From Clostridiales bacterium (GTDB lineage: Bacteria > Bacillota > Clostridia > Oscillospirales > Oscillospiraceae), in contig JALFLH010000034.1 in NCBI GenBank assembly GCA_022774865.1, forward strand, positions 1 to 64,000: a stretch of 64,000 nucleotides of DNA. Reading direction: 5' to 3'. Shown here one piece after another: positions 1 through 7,826 of the stretch. The notes beneath the pieces are model-generated. The model was not told the DNA's origin. It saw only the letters and a list, made by a program, of their open reading frames with translations, and made no database searches. Each line of letters starts with the position of its first letter. Position 1 is the stretch's first letter. The translations under genes and the position numbers were made by a program.

Positions 1-52
1 CCTCCAGAACGATCTTGGCCTTAAATTCCGGTGTGTATTTCCCTCGTGACAT
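1..52 (-). CDS. IS3-family transposase OrfA, N-terminal fragment
   Basis: The first 17 residues are visible (MSRGKYTPEFKAKIVLE). This is the standard opening of IS3-family OrfA proteins, whose N-terminus is a helix-turn-helix that binds the element ends. AAAGGAG sits nine bases before the ATG. The gene continues leftward outside the window. In full elements OrfA is joined to the OrfB integrase domain by programmed frameshifting; that part is not visible here. Confidence 0.8.
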   Translation of the reverse strand, partial: MSRGKYTPEFKAKIVLE

Positions 53-136
53 AGTATGAACTCCTTTCGTTTCCTTTGGTTTATCTTACCATGTTCACGA
101 TTCATTTGGAAGAGGTGGTCCATTTCTTGGGGACCA
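1..136 (-). mobile_element. IS3-family insertion sequence, left end (cut by window edge)
   Basis: Read on the minus strand, the DNA begins at 136 with TGGTCCCCAAGAAATGG, which resembles the terminal inverted repeats of IS3-family elements (TGG/TGT start, run of C, then AATGGAC). An OrfA start codon lies 84 nt inside, a normal distance for this family. The rest of the element lies outside the window, so the other inverted repeat and the target duplication cannot be seen. The boundary at 136 is inferred from the repeat-like sequence alone. Confidence 0.65.
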
Positions 137-442
137 TTATATAATGATTCCGATAATGGCATAGTACACAAAAATGATTGCTCCAACTGGTCTTTCATCC
201 ATTACCTGACCATGGTATTGAGATCCGTAGTAGATTGCATATGCTCCCAGGAGTGCTCCAGGAATACAGCCAAACCACAATTTCCTGAACAGGAGAAAAT
301 CGGAGATAAGAAATACGAGAAGGATGCCTGCACCGGCTAAATATTCCTGAGGATCGGTCGAAGGATTACCTAATGCAAGCAAAATGAATGCCAGAAATGC
401 CAGAACTAGTATGGAGGGAAGAAAATACAGAATTCTTTTCAT
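137..442 (-). CDS. Small membrane protein of unknown function
   Basis: Codes for 101 residues with three or four hydrophobic segments (about 5-25, 36-52, 56-72 and 87-101) and very few charged residues, so it is probably an integral membrane protein. I do not recognise the family. A good ribosome binding site (CCGGAGG) precedes the ATG. It follows the 177-residue gene with a 15-bp gap, so the two are probably co-transcribed. The TAA stop (139-137) directly abuts the inferred IS end at 136, so the native C-terminus may have been cut by the insertion; the last residues are still hydrophobic at the stop. Confidence 0.6.
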   Translation of the reverse strand: MKRILYFLPSILVLAFLAFILLALGNPSTDPQEYLAGAGILLVFLISDFLLFRKLWFGCIPGALLGAYAIYYGSQYHGQVMDERPVGAIIFVYYAIIGIII

Positions 443-457
443 GTCGATATCCTCCGG

Positions 458-991
458 TTACTTGCCGTCTTGCTCTGCATAGTAAGCTTCAAGCTCTTCG
501 TGCGCAGCTTTGATGCGTTCGATGAGTCCGTCTTCATAAATGTCCTCAAAGGGGAAGTGGTCAAAGTTAATGCGTTCGCCATTGGTTCGCAAGGTTAAGT
601 CAATCGCATAAAAAGGAATATTTGCACTATCAAATATCTCACGGATATCAAGCAGAATATTAGCTGCGTTTTCAAAGGACAATTCCTGGTTATCTATATA
701 TACGATCAAATGGCCAGCCTGTCTGCCTAATTCACGAACATCGTAGATCTTATCCAGAATTAGTTCATCCTGAACAAGAGCGTATTCGGGAATATCGGTT
801 ACATGGGGATCATCAAAAGCCTCCTGGGGGTAGATTTCCAGTGTACCATACTGAATTTCGGACTTATAAATGAAGGAAGGATTTTCAAAAATCTGATCTG
901 TCAGCTCACGATACTCCTGCTCTACACGGCGAGCGGTCACAAAGCCACCGGTTACAGAATCGTAGGTGTCGAAATAGACATTTCCTAACAT
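458..991 (-). CDS. Hypothetical protein, possibly 5'-truncated
   Basis: A 177-residue acidic soluble protein that I cannot assign to a family. It shows an alternating beta/alpha pattern and an acidic helical C-terminus, with no signal peptide or membrane segment from the ATG used here. No convincing ribosome binding site precedes this ATG, and the frame stays open for about 25 more codons upstream without an ATG or GTG, with plausible protein-like sequence (RYSITLEID just before the ATG). The gene may therefore have lost its real 5' end. It sits in a small two-gene unit with the membrane protein downstream. Confidence 0.5.
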   Translation of the reverse strand: MLGNVYFDTYDSVTGGFVTARRVEQEYRELTDQIFENPSFIYKSEIQYGTLEIYPQEAFDDPHVTDIPEYALVQDELILDKIYDVRELGRQAGHLIVYIDNQELSFENAANILLDIREIFDSANIPFYAIDLTLRTNGERINFDHFPFEDIYEDGLIERIKAAHEELEAYYAEQDGK

Positions 992-1126
992 ATCGATTTC
1001 CAGCGTAATGGAATATCTTCTTATGTTGTTGATGAGGATGTGAAGGCATATATCATGAGTGAGTTAACGATGGCCATTATGATGAAATATGATCCGACTA
1101 GAATTCCTAGAGAAAGAAGACATTGA
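989..1126 (+). pseudogene. Possible coding remnant
   Basis: On the plus strand a 45-codon open stretch ends at TGA 1124-1126 and reads like the C-terminus of a real protein (contains YVVDEDVKAYIMSEL and ends KYDPTRIPRERRH). It has no start codon with a ribosome binding site and lies divergently to the neighbouring gene. I cannot name the family. It could equally be chance coding. It fits the picture of a decayed, rearranged patch next to the IS element. Confidence 0.25.
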
Positions 1127-1215
1127 GAGAATAGTCTCCATGTCCGATCAAAGTGTGCACATAGTGATGCTCCCGCAATTCAGTGATTCCTATCTAATCA
1201 CCTGCAGAGAGCAAA

Positions 1216-1248
1216 GGACATCCGTGATCGCGTGGATCACGGATGTCC
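1216..1248. terminator. Perfect 14-bp hairpin, terminator-like
   Basis: GGACATCCGTGATC, a 5-nt loop, then its exact reverse complement. A short AAATTT follows on the plus strand and a weaker T run on the minus strand, so either direction of termination is possible. The stem is longer than a usual intrinsic terminator, so it could also be a protein-binding or mobile-element palindrome. Confidence 0.5.
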
Positions 1249-1274
1249 AAATTTAAGGCATATTTTTGCGGCAC

Positions 1275-1303
1275 TTGACAGTACCCACACTTCAAAATAT
1301 AAT
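1275..1303 (+). promoter_or_regulatory. Consensus sigma-A promoter upstream of mutS2
   Basis: TTGACA at 1275-1280, a 17-bp spacer, then TATAAT at 1298-1303: both hexamers are perfect consensus. Transcription would start near 1310, giving mutS2 a leader of about 195 nt that contains the tandem repeat at 1371-1394. No other gene starts in between. Confidence 0.75.
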
Positions 1304-1370
1304 CTATGTTGATGAAAGATTTCACTATTTTTTAAGGAAGAAATGTGCATTCGGCTCCCTCAATTCAATT

Positions 1371-1394
1371 TGGCGTAAATTGTGGCGTAAATTG
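1371..1394. repeat. Tandem 12-bp direct repeat (2 copies)
   Basis: TGGCGTAAATTG occurs twice back to back, with a degenerate third half copy before and after it (CAATT... and TGTTAATTG). It lies in the untranslated leader of mutS2. Similar GGCGTAAAT iterons occur near integrated elements in Firmicutes, so a recombinase or regulator site is possible, but this is only a guess. Confidence 0.6.
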
Positions 1395-1505
1395 TGTTAA
1401 TTGTCGTAATTACTAATCAGCAAGAATCAATTTTTAGTACCAGAAACCACAGAAATATCCCAGAAATAACCATTATTACAACACTTTTAGGAGTTGTGAA
1501 ATCAT

Positions 1506-3884
1506 ATGTCTGAATTATATGAAAAATCTCTGCTGAAGCTGGAACTGGACAAGGTTCTGATGATGCTGGCGGCTTGCGCGGGATCACAGGAGGGAAAGGC
1601 TGCCTGCCTGCGGCTGCGTCCCACTTCCGACCTGGACGATGTGCGGCTGCTGCTGGATCAGACTACCGCCGCGTCCGATCTTTGTACCCGCAAGGGAAAT
1701 CCCGGCTTCGCGGATATACAGGATGTCTCCGCCTCGCTGGAACGGGCGGATCGGGGCGGCACCCTGCAAACTGCGGAACTGCTGAAAATTGCGTCCGTAC
1801 TCCGCTGCGCCCGGAATATCAAGGGCTATGTGTCCGAGGATGATCCGGCCACCTGTCTGGACAGCCTGTTTCAGGCGCTGACGCCGAATAAGTATCTGGA
1901 GGATAAAATATTCGGTGCGATCCTGTCGGAAGAGGAGATTGCCGACAATGCTTCCCCCGCGCTGGCCGATATCCGGCGTCATATGCGCATTCAGGCAAGC
2001 AAAATCCGGGACGGCCTGCAGAAGATTATTTCCTCTCCGGCCTATTCCAAATTCCTGCGGGAGCCGATTATTACCATCCGGGACGGACGCTACGTGGTGC
2101 CGGTGAAATCCGAGTGCCGGAGCGAGGTACCGGGACTGGTGCATGATGTATCCGCCACCGGATCTACTTACTTTGTGGAGCCAATGTCCGCCGTCAATGC
2201 CAACAACGCCCTGCGGGAGCTGGAGCTGAAGGAAAAGAAGGAGATCGAGCGGATTCTGGCGGAGCTGTCCAGCGAGGCGGCAGCCTACCGGGAGGCCATT
2301 GATCTGGACTTTGCCATGCTGGTGCAGCTGGATGTGGTTTTCGCCAAGGCAAAACTGGCCTATCAGATGCGCGCCTGGGCGCCGGTTATGAACGATCAGG
2401 GCAGGGTGGAGCTGCGTAATGCCCGGCATCCGCTGATCGATCCCAAGCAGGTGGTGCCCATTTCGCTGCGGCTTGGAACGGATTTCGACACCATGATTAT
2501 CACCGGCCCCAACACCGGCGGCAAAACCGTCACCCTGAAAACCGTCGGTCTTCTGACGCTGATGGCCGAGTGCGGCCTGCATATTCCGGCGGGAGATGGC
2601 AGCCAGCTTTCCACTTTCGATGCGATTCTGGCCGATATCGGCGATGAGCAGTCCATTGCCCAGAGCCTGTCCACCTTCAGTAGCCATATGCGTACCATTG
2701 TGGACGTGGTGGCGGAATGCGACGACCGGACGTTGGTGCTGTTTGACGAGCTGGGTGCGGGCACCGATCCGGCCGAGGGCGCGGCATTGGCAACGGCAAT
2801 CATTGAATTTTGCCGGAAGATGGGCAGCCGGGTGGTGGCAACCACCCACTATGCCGAGCTCAAGCTGTATGCCATGCGCACAAAGGGCGTAATTAACGCT
2901 TCCTGCGAATTCGATGTGGAGACGCTGCGTCCCACCTACAAGCTGCTCATCGGGATTCCCGGCAAGTCAAACGCCTTTGCCATTTCCAGAAAGCTGGGGC
3001 TTTCCGAGGATATTCTCAAGGAAGCGGACGACCTGGTGGACAAGAGCGACAAGGATTTCGAGGATGTGCTCAATCAACTGGAACAGCAACGCCAGCAGAT
3101 GGAATCCGCCCGTCAGGAGGCTGAGCGGCTGAAGCAGGAAACCGCGAAAATCAAGCAGCAGAGTGAGGAATACAACGCCCAACTGCAAAAGGAGAAGGAG
3201 AAGGCGCTGGAATCCGCCCGTCGGGAAGCGCAAAAGATCATCGACGATGCCAGATTCACAGCCAATCAGGCTTCCGAGGAACTGAAAGCCCTGCGCAAGC
3301 AGCTGACAGACAGTGCCGACACGTCGAATCTCAACCAGCGTCAGGCGGAGGTGCGCCGCAGCCTGAACGAGATGGAAAGCAAGATCCGCGCCCAGCAGCC
3401 CAAACAGCAGCGGCCGGAACCGAAACGTCCCGTTATGGTGGGCGATACCGTGGAGCTTTTGAAGCTGGGAACCAAAGCCAGCGTGCTTGCCATCAATAAG
3501 GACGGCAGCTATCAGCTTCAGGCAGGCATTCTGAAAATGACCGCCAAGCCGGAAGAGGTTTATCTGTTGGAAAATGAGAATCCTTACAAGCAGAAAGCAC
3601 CCCGCCCCGCTCATTCCGGCCGGGAGATGAAGCTGGAGGCCATGCCCATGGAGGTCGATCTGCGGGGGATGGATACGGTGGAGGCCGTTTGCGTCCTTGA
3701 CCGGTATCTGGACGAGGCCATGCGCTCCAATCTCAGGCAGGTTCGCATCATCCACGGAAAGGGCACCGGCGCGCTTCGTACTGCCGTCCATCAGGAGCTG
3801 AAAAAGAATAAATATGTAAAAAAGTTCCGACTGGGCGTCTACGGCGAGGGCGAGGACGGCGTTACCATCGCGGAATTCGACTGA
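1506..3884 (+). CDS. mutS2: Endonuclease MutS2
   Basis: MutS2 is a MutS-family ATPase that acts on recombination intermediates and, in Bacillus, on collided ribosomes. The 792-residue length is normal. The core and clamp fill residues 1-320. The ATPase has Walker A GPNTGGKT at 334-341 and Walker B LVLFDELG with D414/E415. A long coiled coil spans about 515-640. A C-terminal Smr nuclease domain (about 715-792) shows DLRG and HGKGTG (750-755). The mismatch-recognition domain of MutS is absent, as expected. AGGAG lies 12 bases before the ATG. A consensus promoter about 200 bp upstream probably drives it. Confidence 0.97.
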   Translation: MSELYEKSLLKLELDKVLMMLAACAGSQEGKAACLRLRPTSDLDDVRLLLDQTTAASDLCTRKGNPGFADIQDVSASLERADRGGTLQTAELLKIASVLRCARNIKGYVSEDDPATCLDSLFQALTPNKYLEDKIFGAILSEEEIADNASPALADIRRHMRIQASKIRDGLQKIISSPAYSKFLREPIITIRDGRYVVPVKSECRSEVPGLVHDVSATGSTYFVEPMSAVNANNALRELELKEKKEIERILAELSSEAAAYREAIDLDFAMLVQLDVVFAKAKLAYQMRAWAPVMNDQGRVELRNARHPLIDPKQVVPISLRLGTDFDTMIITGPNTGGKTVTLKTVGLLTLMAECGLHIPAGDGSQLSTFDAILADIGDEQSIAQSLSTFSSHMRTIVDVVAECDDRTLVLFDELGAGTDPAEGAALATAIIEFCRKMGSRVVATTHYAELKLYAMRTKGVINASCEFDVETLRPTYKLLIGIPGKSNAFAISRKLGLSEDILKEADDLVDKSDKDFEDVLNQLEQQRQQMESARQEAERLKQETAKIKQQSEEYNAQLQKEKEKALESARREAQKIIDDARFTANQASEELKALRKQLTDSADTSNLNQRQAEVRRSLNEMESKIRAQQPKQQRPEPKRPVMVGDTVELLKLGTKASVLAINKDGSYQLQAGILKMTAKPEEVYLLENENPYKQKAPRPAHSGREMKLEAMPMEVDLRGMDTVEAVCVLDRYLDEAMRSNLRQVRIIHGKGTGALRTAVHQELKKNKYVKKFRLGVYGEGEDGVTIAEFD

Positions 3885-3970
3885 TTTTTAAATCATTCAT
3901 GGATATTCAGCCCTTGATTTTTCTGATTTGGAAGGAAGCCGTCTATTTTGTGAATTAATGCTAAAATTGA

Positions 3971-3999
3971 TTGACTTTTTCAGTGAATTTCGCTATCAT
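3971..3999 (+). promoter_or_regulatory. Sigma-A promoter for the HPr-like gene
   Basis: TTGACT at 3971-3976, 17-bp spacer, TATCAT at 3994-3999, about 50 bp before the HPr-like ATG. It follows the mutS2 stop codon by roughly 90 bp, so the gene is probably an independent unit. Confidence 0.6.
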
Positions 4000-4050
4000 A
4001 TAAATAGACCCGCTGAAGCGAGACCGATTCAGCGTAAAGGAGTGTAATTT

Positions 4051-4311
4051 ATGTTCAACAAGGAAGTCGTGGTTCGTTGTGAGTCCGGCCTGCATAATAA
4101 GCAAGCTACATATTTTGTGCAGAAGGCGAACGAGTTCGAGAGCAGCATTTGGTTGATATCCGGCAATCGGAAAATGAATGCAAAGAGCCTTCTGGGCATT
4201 ATGTCCCTGAGCATTGTAACCGGAGATACCGTTACACTGTCGGCACAGGGTTCTGACGCGGAGGCGGCAGTAAACGCTTTGGAAGCGCTTCTGCAGCGGG
4301 ATGTTTATTGA
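4051..4311 (+). CDS. HPr-family phosphocarrier protein (atypical)
   Basis: HPr carries phosphate from enzyme I to PTS permeases on a histidine and is regulated by HPr kinase on a serine. This 86-residue protein has the HPr size and fold pattern. It keeps His15 and Ser46 (context KMNAKSLLGIM), but the active-site loop reads GLHNKQA instead of GLHARPA, so the usual Arg17 and Pro18 are replaced by Lys and Gln. It stands alone, with its own promoter and terminator and no ptsI beside it. It may be a regulatory paralog (Crh-like idea, although Crh lacks His15) rather than the general sugar carrier. RBS AAAGGAG is clear. Confidence 0.85.
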   Translation: MFNKEVVVRCESGLHNKQATYFVQKANEFESSIWLISGNRKMNAKSLLGIMSLSIVTGDTVTLSAQGSDAEAAVNALEALLQRDVY

Positions 4312-4325
4312 TAATGAAGAAATGG

Positions 4326-4368
4326 CCGCCTCAATGCTGCGAAAAGCTCATTGAGGCGGTTCATTTTT
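4326..4368 (+). terminator. Rho-independent terminator after HPr-like gene
   Basis: CCGCCTCAATG (4326-4336) pairs with CATTGAGGCGG (4349-4359), followed by TTCATTTTT. It ends just before the uvrC ribosome binding site, so uvrC either has its own promoter or relies on read-through. Confidence 0.8.
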
Positions 4369-4378
4369 GGAGAACTGC

Positions 4379-6196
4379 ATGACCTTTGATGAACTGAAAG
4401 AAAAGGCGCTGAGCCTGCCTTACGCGCCCGGCGTGTATATCATGCGCAACCGTGACGACAAGGTGATCTATGTCGGCAAGGCCAAAAAACTGAAAAACCG
4501 GGTGAGCCAGTATTTTCAGAATACCGCCTCCCATACGCCCAAAACAAAGCTGATGGTCAGCCACATCGACCATTTCGACGTGATAGTAGCCGCGTCGGAG
4601 TTTGAGGCGCTGGTACTGGAATGCTCCCTGATTAAGCGCTACAGTCCCAAATACAACATTCTGCTCAAGGATGACAAAGGGTATCCTTATCTCCGGCTGG
4701 ATATGCGGGAGGTATACCCCAGAATCACTATGGTCAGCAAAATCGCGGATGACGGCGCGGGGTACTACGGCCCCTTTGGCAGCCGGGGCGTAACGCAGGA
4801 CGTCATGGAGGCCATTCGCCTGACGCTGAAGCTGCCCGGCTGTAAAAAGGAATTTCCCCGGGATATTGGGAAAGACCGTCCCTGCCTGAATTACCACATG
4901 AACCAGTGTGCCGGCTGGTGTCAGGCGGGGAAAAGCTCCGTTGAATACCGGGCGCTGGTTGAGCAGGCGCGGCAGCTTCTCATGGGGAATTACAAATCTG
5001 TCGCATCCAGTATCCGCGCGCAGATGCTGGACGCGTCGGAGCGTCTGGAATTTGAACTGGCGGCCAGCCTCCGTGACCGGCTGAATGCGGTGGAAGCGCT
5101 GGGGCAGAAGCAGCTGGTCACAGCCGGTACGCTGGCGGATACGGATGTGATCGGGTATGCCCAGACGGAGGCCAAGGCCTGCTTTGCCGTGCTCCATTTC
5201 AGCGGTGGGAACCTGCTGGACAAGGATTATGAAGTATTTCCTGTGCCGGACGAGAAAGAAGCGGCGGTTTCCAGCCTGATAAAGCAGTATTATCTCAGCC
5301 GTGGCCTTGCACCGGGACGGGTGCTGTTGCCTTTTGCCATTGAGGACAGCGACCTGTTTTCCCAGCTTTTGGAACAGCAGTACGGAAGAAAAACCCGGCT
5401 CAGGGTGCCCCAGCGGGGCGATAATGTCCATCTGGTGGAACTCGCGTGCAAAAACGCCTATGAAGAGGCGCTGCGCGTCACCTCCCGGGAGGAGAAAAAT
5501 CAGGGTACGCTGAATTTGTTGGGCAAGATGCTTGCCATGGAACCGCCCCGGCGGATTGAATCCTTTGATATTTCCAATATTTCCGGCACGGACATTGTGG
5601 CCAGTATGGTGGTGTTTGAGGACGGAAAACCCAAAAAGAAGGACTACAAGCGCTTCAAGATTGAAGCGCTGACCAATCAGGACGACTATGCCTCCATGGG
5701 GCAGGTGGTACGCCGCCGTTTTTCCCATTTTAAAGCGGGAGATGCCGGCTTCGAGCAGGCACCGGATCTTCTGCTCATTGACGGCGGCGCCGCTCATGCC
5801 AGGGTGGCGGTGGAGGCGCTGGAACAGCTCGGACTGACGATGCGGGTGTTCGGCATGGTTAAGGACGACCGCCATCGCACCCGCGCCCTGATTACCCCGG
5901 AGGGACAGGAGATTGCCATTGACTCCAACCAGTCCGTGTTTGCATTCATTGGAACCATTCAGGAGGAAACCCACCGCTTCGCCATCACATACCACCGCCA
6001 GCTTCGCAGCCGCCGGCTGCAGTATTCCGAGCTGGATTCCATCGCGGGTATTGGGCCGAAGCGTAAGCAGGCACTGCTGAAGAAATTCCAGTCGCTCACC
6101 GCGATTTCCCAGGCCGGGCTGCCAGAACTGGAGCGGATGCTTCCTAAAGATGCCGCGCTGGCCGTCTATCAACATTTTCACAAACAGGAGGATTAG
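4379..6196 (+). CDS. uvrC: Excinuclease ABC subunit C
   Basis: UvrC makes both incisions flanking a lesion in nucleotide excision repair, on a UvrB-DNA complex. The N-terminal GIY-YIG nuclease has GVY at 18-20 and YVG at 31-33. A cysteine group (CKKEF..., CLNYHMNQC, GWC) matches the iron-sulfur ligands. A UVR UvrB-binding segment follows. The RNase H-like nuclease (LLLIDGG, then THRFAITYHR) and terminal helix-hairpin-helix motifs (IAGIGPKRKQALL) complete it. The frame also allows a TTG at 4367, but GGAG seven bases before ATG 4379 decides the start. Length 605 residues is normal. Two bases separate it from rsmD. Confidence 0.97.
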   Translation: MTFDELKEKALSLPYAPGVYIMRNRDDKVIYVGKAKKLKNRVSQYFQNTASHTPKTKLMVSHIDHFDVIVAASEFEALVLECSLIKRYSPKYNILLKDDKGYPYLRLDMREVYPRITMVSKIADDGAGYYGPFGSRGVTQDVMEAIRLTLKLPGCKKEFPRDIGKDRPCLNYHMNQCAGWCQAGKSSVEYRALVEQARQLLMGNYKSVASSIRAQMLDASERLEFELAASLRDRLNAVEALGQKQLVTAGTLADTDVIGYAQTEAKACFAVLHFSGGNLLDKDYEVFPVPDEKEAAVSSLIKQYYLSRGLAPGRVLLPFAIEDSDLFSQLLEQQYGRKTRLRVPQRGDNVHLVELACKNAYEEALRVTSREEKNQGTLNLLGKMLAMEPPRRIESFDISNISGTDIVASMVVFEDGKPKKKDYKRFKIEALTNQDDYASMGQVVRRRFSHFKAGDAGFEQAPDLLLIDGGAAHARVAVEALEQLGLTMRVFGMVKDDRHRTRALITPEGQEIAIDSNQSVFAFIGTIQEETHRFAITYHRQLRSRRLQYSELDSIAGIGPKRKQALLKKFQSLTAISQAGLPELERMLPKDAALAVYQHFHKQED

Positions 6197-6198
6197 CA

Positions 6199-6753
6199 AT
6201 GCGCGTGATTACCGGAAAAGCCCGGGGAATTCAACTGAAAACACCGGACGGGATGCTGACCAGACCCACGGCTGACCGGGTCAAGGAGGCACTGTTCAGT
6301 ATCATTCAGTTTGAGATTCCCAATGCCGCCGTACTGGATTTGTTTGGCGGCACCGGCCAGCTTGGAATTGAAGCGCTGAGTCGGGGCGCGAAAAACGCGG
6401 TTTTTGTAGATGCCCGGGAGGATGCCTGTAACCTGATTCGGGAGAATCTGCGCAGAACAAAGCTGGAGTCCGGCGGCCGCGTGATCCGTGGCGATTATAT
6501 GGATTATCTCAGATGCTGCCATGAGCAGTTTGATATCATCTTTCTGGACCCGCCTTATGCAGAAGTTTTCCTGGAAAATGCATTGAAATATATTACGGAA
6601 ATTGACATTTTGCGTTCCGGTGGTATAATAGTAACGGAACGGCCTCTCGGAAAGGTACTTCCATGGGAATTTGCGGGCTTTACCCGTTCCCGGGATTATA
6701 AATACGGAAAGACGCTTCTTGCCATTTACCGCAGGCAGGGAGTGACGGAATAA
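6199..6753 (+). CDS. rsmD: 16S rRNA (guanine(966)-N(2))-methyltransferase RsmD
   Basis: RsmD methylates N2 of G966 in the small-subunit rRNA using S-adenosylmethionine. The 184-residue protein starts MRVITGKARG as the family does. It shows the SAM-binding LDLFGGTGQLGIEALSRGA (about 49-67) and the catalytic DPPY (FLDPPYAEVF). Its ATG follows the uvrC stop by two bases, with AGGAGG overlapping the uvrC end. The rsmD-coaD pairing just downstream is conserved in Firmicutes. Confidence 0.96.
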   Translation: MRVITGKARGIQLKTPDGMLTRPTADRVKEALFSIIQFEIPNAAVLDLFGGTGQLGIEALSRGAKNAVFVDAREDACNLIRENLRRTKLESGGRVIRGDYMDYLRCCHEQFDIIFLDPPYAEVFLENALKYITEIDILRSGGIIVTERPLGKVLPWEFAGFTRSRDYKYGKTLLAIYRRQGVTE

Positions 6754-6758
6754 CCTAT

Positions 6759-7256
6759 ATGAAAACAGCCATCTATCCGGGCAGCTTTGACCCGGTTACC
6801 AGCGGCCATCTGAATATCATTCGCCGTGCCGCCCACATTTTTGACAAGCTGATTGTTTGCGTGATGGTCAACGCCGGGAAGCAGCCCATGTTCTCACTGG
6901 ACGAGCGCGTGGAGCTGATCCGGCGGGTGACTTCCGATATTCCCAACGTGGAGGTGGACGGTTCCAGCGAACTGCTGGCAGAGTACGCCAAGCGAAAGGG
7001 AAGCTGCGTCATCGTCAAGGGACTGCGCGCCGGCTCCGACTTTGAAAAAGAATTCCAGATGGCGCTGATCAATCACAACATCAACCCGGATCTGGATACC
7101 ATGTTTCTGACGGCGGAACACCAGTATATGTACCTCAGCTCCAGCACCGTGAAGGAGCTGGGACGCTATGACGTCGATCTGTCCCAGTTTCTGCCGCAGG
7201 AAATTATCCCGGATTTTCAGGAAAGAATTAAGTTAATCTCGCAAGGAGGAAAATGA
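6759..7256 (+). CDS. coaD: Phosphopantetheine adenylyltransferase
   Basis: CoaD transfers AMP from ATP to 4'-phosphopantetheine, the fourth step of coenzyme A synthesis. The 165-residue protein has the nucleotidyltransferase opening MKTAIYPGSFDPVTSGH, with the T-x-G-H nucleotide motif at 14-17. The second ATP-binding region reads YLSSSTVKELGRYDVDLSQFLP. Five bases separate it from rsmD, and its stop overlaps the next gene (ATGA), so uvrC-rsmD-coaD and the coiled-coil gene form one operon. Confidence 0.97.
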   Translation: MKTAIYPGSFDPVTSGHLNIIRRAAHIFDKLIVCVMVNAGKQPMFSLDERVELIRRVTSDIPNVEVDGSSELLAEYAKRKGSCVIVKGLRAGSDFEKEFQMALINHNINPDLDTMFLTAEHQYMYLSSSTVKELGRYDVDLSQFLPQEIIPDFQERIKLISQGGK

Positions 7257-7762
7257 AAATGAGCGATCGCAATACGGAAGATATTATCGGTGCCCTGTAT
7301 GATATGGTGCAGGATGCCCGCTCCATGCCCTTGGCAGCGGATAAGTGCATTCTGGAGCGGGATAAGGTTCTGGATATGCTTGATGAGATCATTGCCCAGC
7401 TTCCCCATGAGCTGAAGCAATCCCGTACCATTGTGGAGTCCCGCAACGAGCTGATCAGCCAGGCGCGCCGGGAGGCGGAAGGCATTATCCGGCAGGCACA
7501 GGAACAGGCCAAACAGATGGTCACCAAGGAGGCTATCTATGTGGAAGCCAGGAAGCGCTCGGAAGAACTGGTGGGGCAGACACAGGCTCGGATTGAAGCG
7601 CTGAAAAAGGCCGGAAACGAATATATGGATGACGCGCTGCGCCGCACCGAAGAAGTGATTGCCCAGTCTCTGGAAAATGTACGCGATACCCGGGTGAAAT
7701 TCCGCGCCGTAACAGACGCACAGGAAAAGCGTAAAAACACACCGGCTGATCTGGACGTGTAA
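7253..7762 (+). CDS. Coiled-coil protein, F0F1 ATPase subunit b-like
   Basis: A 169-residue, highly charged helical protein without membrane segments. Residues about 35-150 predict a long coiled coil rich in Glu, Lys, Arg and Gln, giving weak resemblance to ATP synthase subunit b or DivIVA-like proteins; that resemblance is compositional. Genes of this kind follow coaD in many Clostridia but have no assigned role that I know of. The ATG at 7253 overlaps the coaD stop (ATGA); a second in-frame ATG at 7259 is also well placed after GGAGG. It ends the operon, before a terminator. Confidence 0.75.
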   Translation: MKMSDRNTEDIIGALYDMVQDARSMPLAADKCILERDKVLDMLDEIIAQLPHELKQSRTIVESRNELISQARREAEGIIRQAQEQAKQMVTKEAIYVEARKRSEELVGQTQARIEALKKAGNEYMDDALRRTEEVIAQSLENVRDTRVKFRAVTDAQEKRKNTPADLDV

Positions 7763-7773
7763 GCAGTATACGA

Positions 7774-7809
7774 AACAGCTCAGTCTTGCCATTGAGCTGT
7801 TTTATTTTG
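7774..7809 (+). terminator. Rho-independent terminator
   Basis: AACAGCTCA pairs with TGAGCTGTT across a 10-nt loop, followed by TTTATTTT. It closes the uvrC-rsmD-coaD operon before the phosphohexomutase gene. Confidence 0.85.
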
Positions 7810-7826
7810 GAACGGAGGAACAAGAC

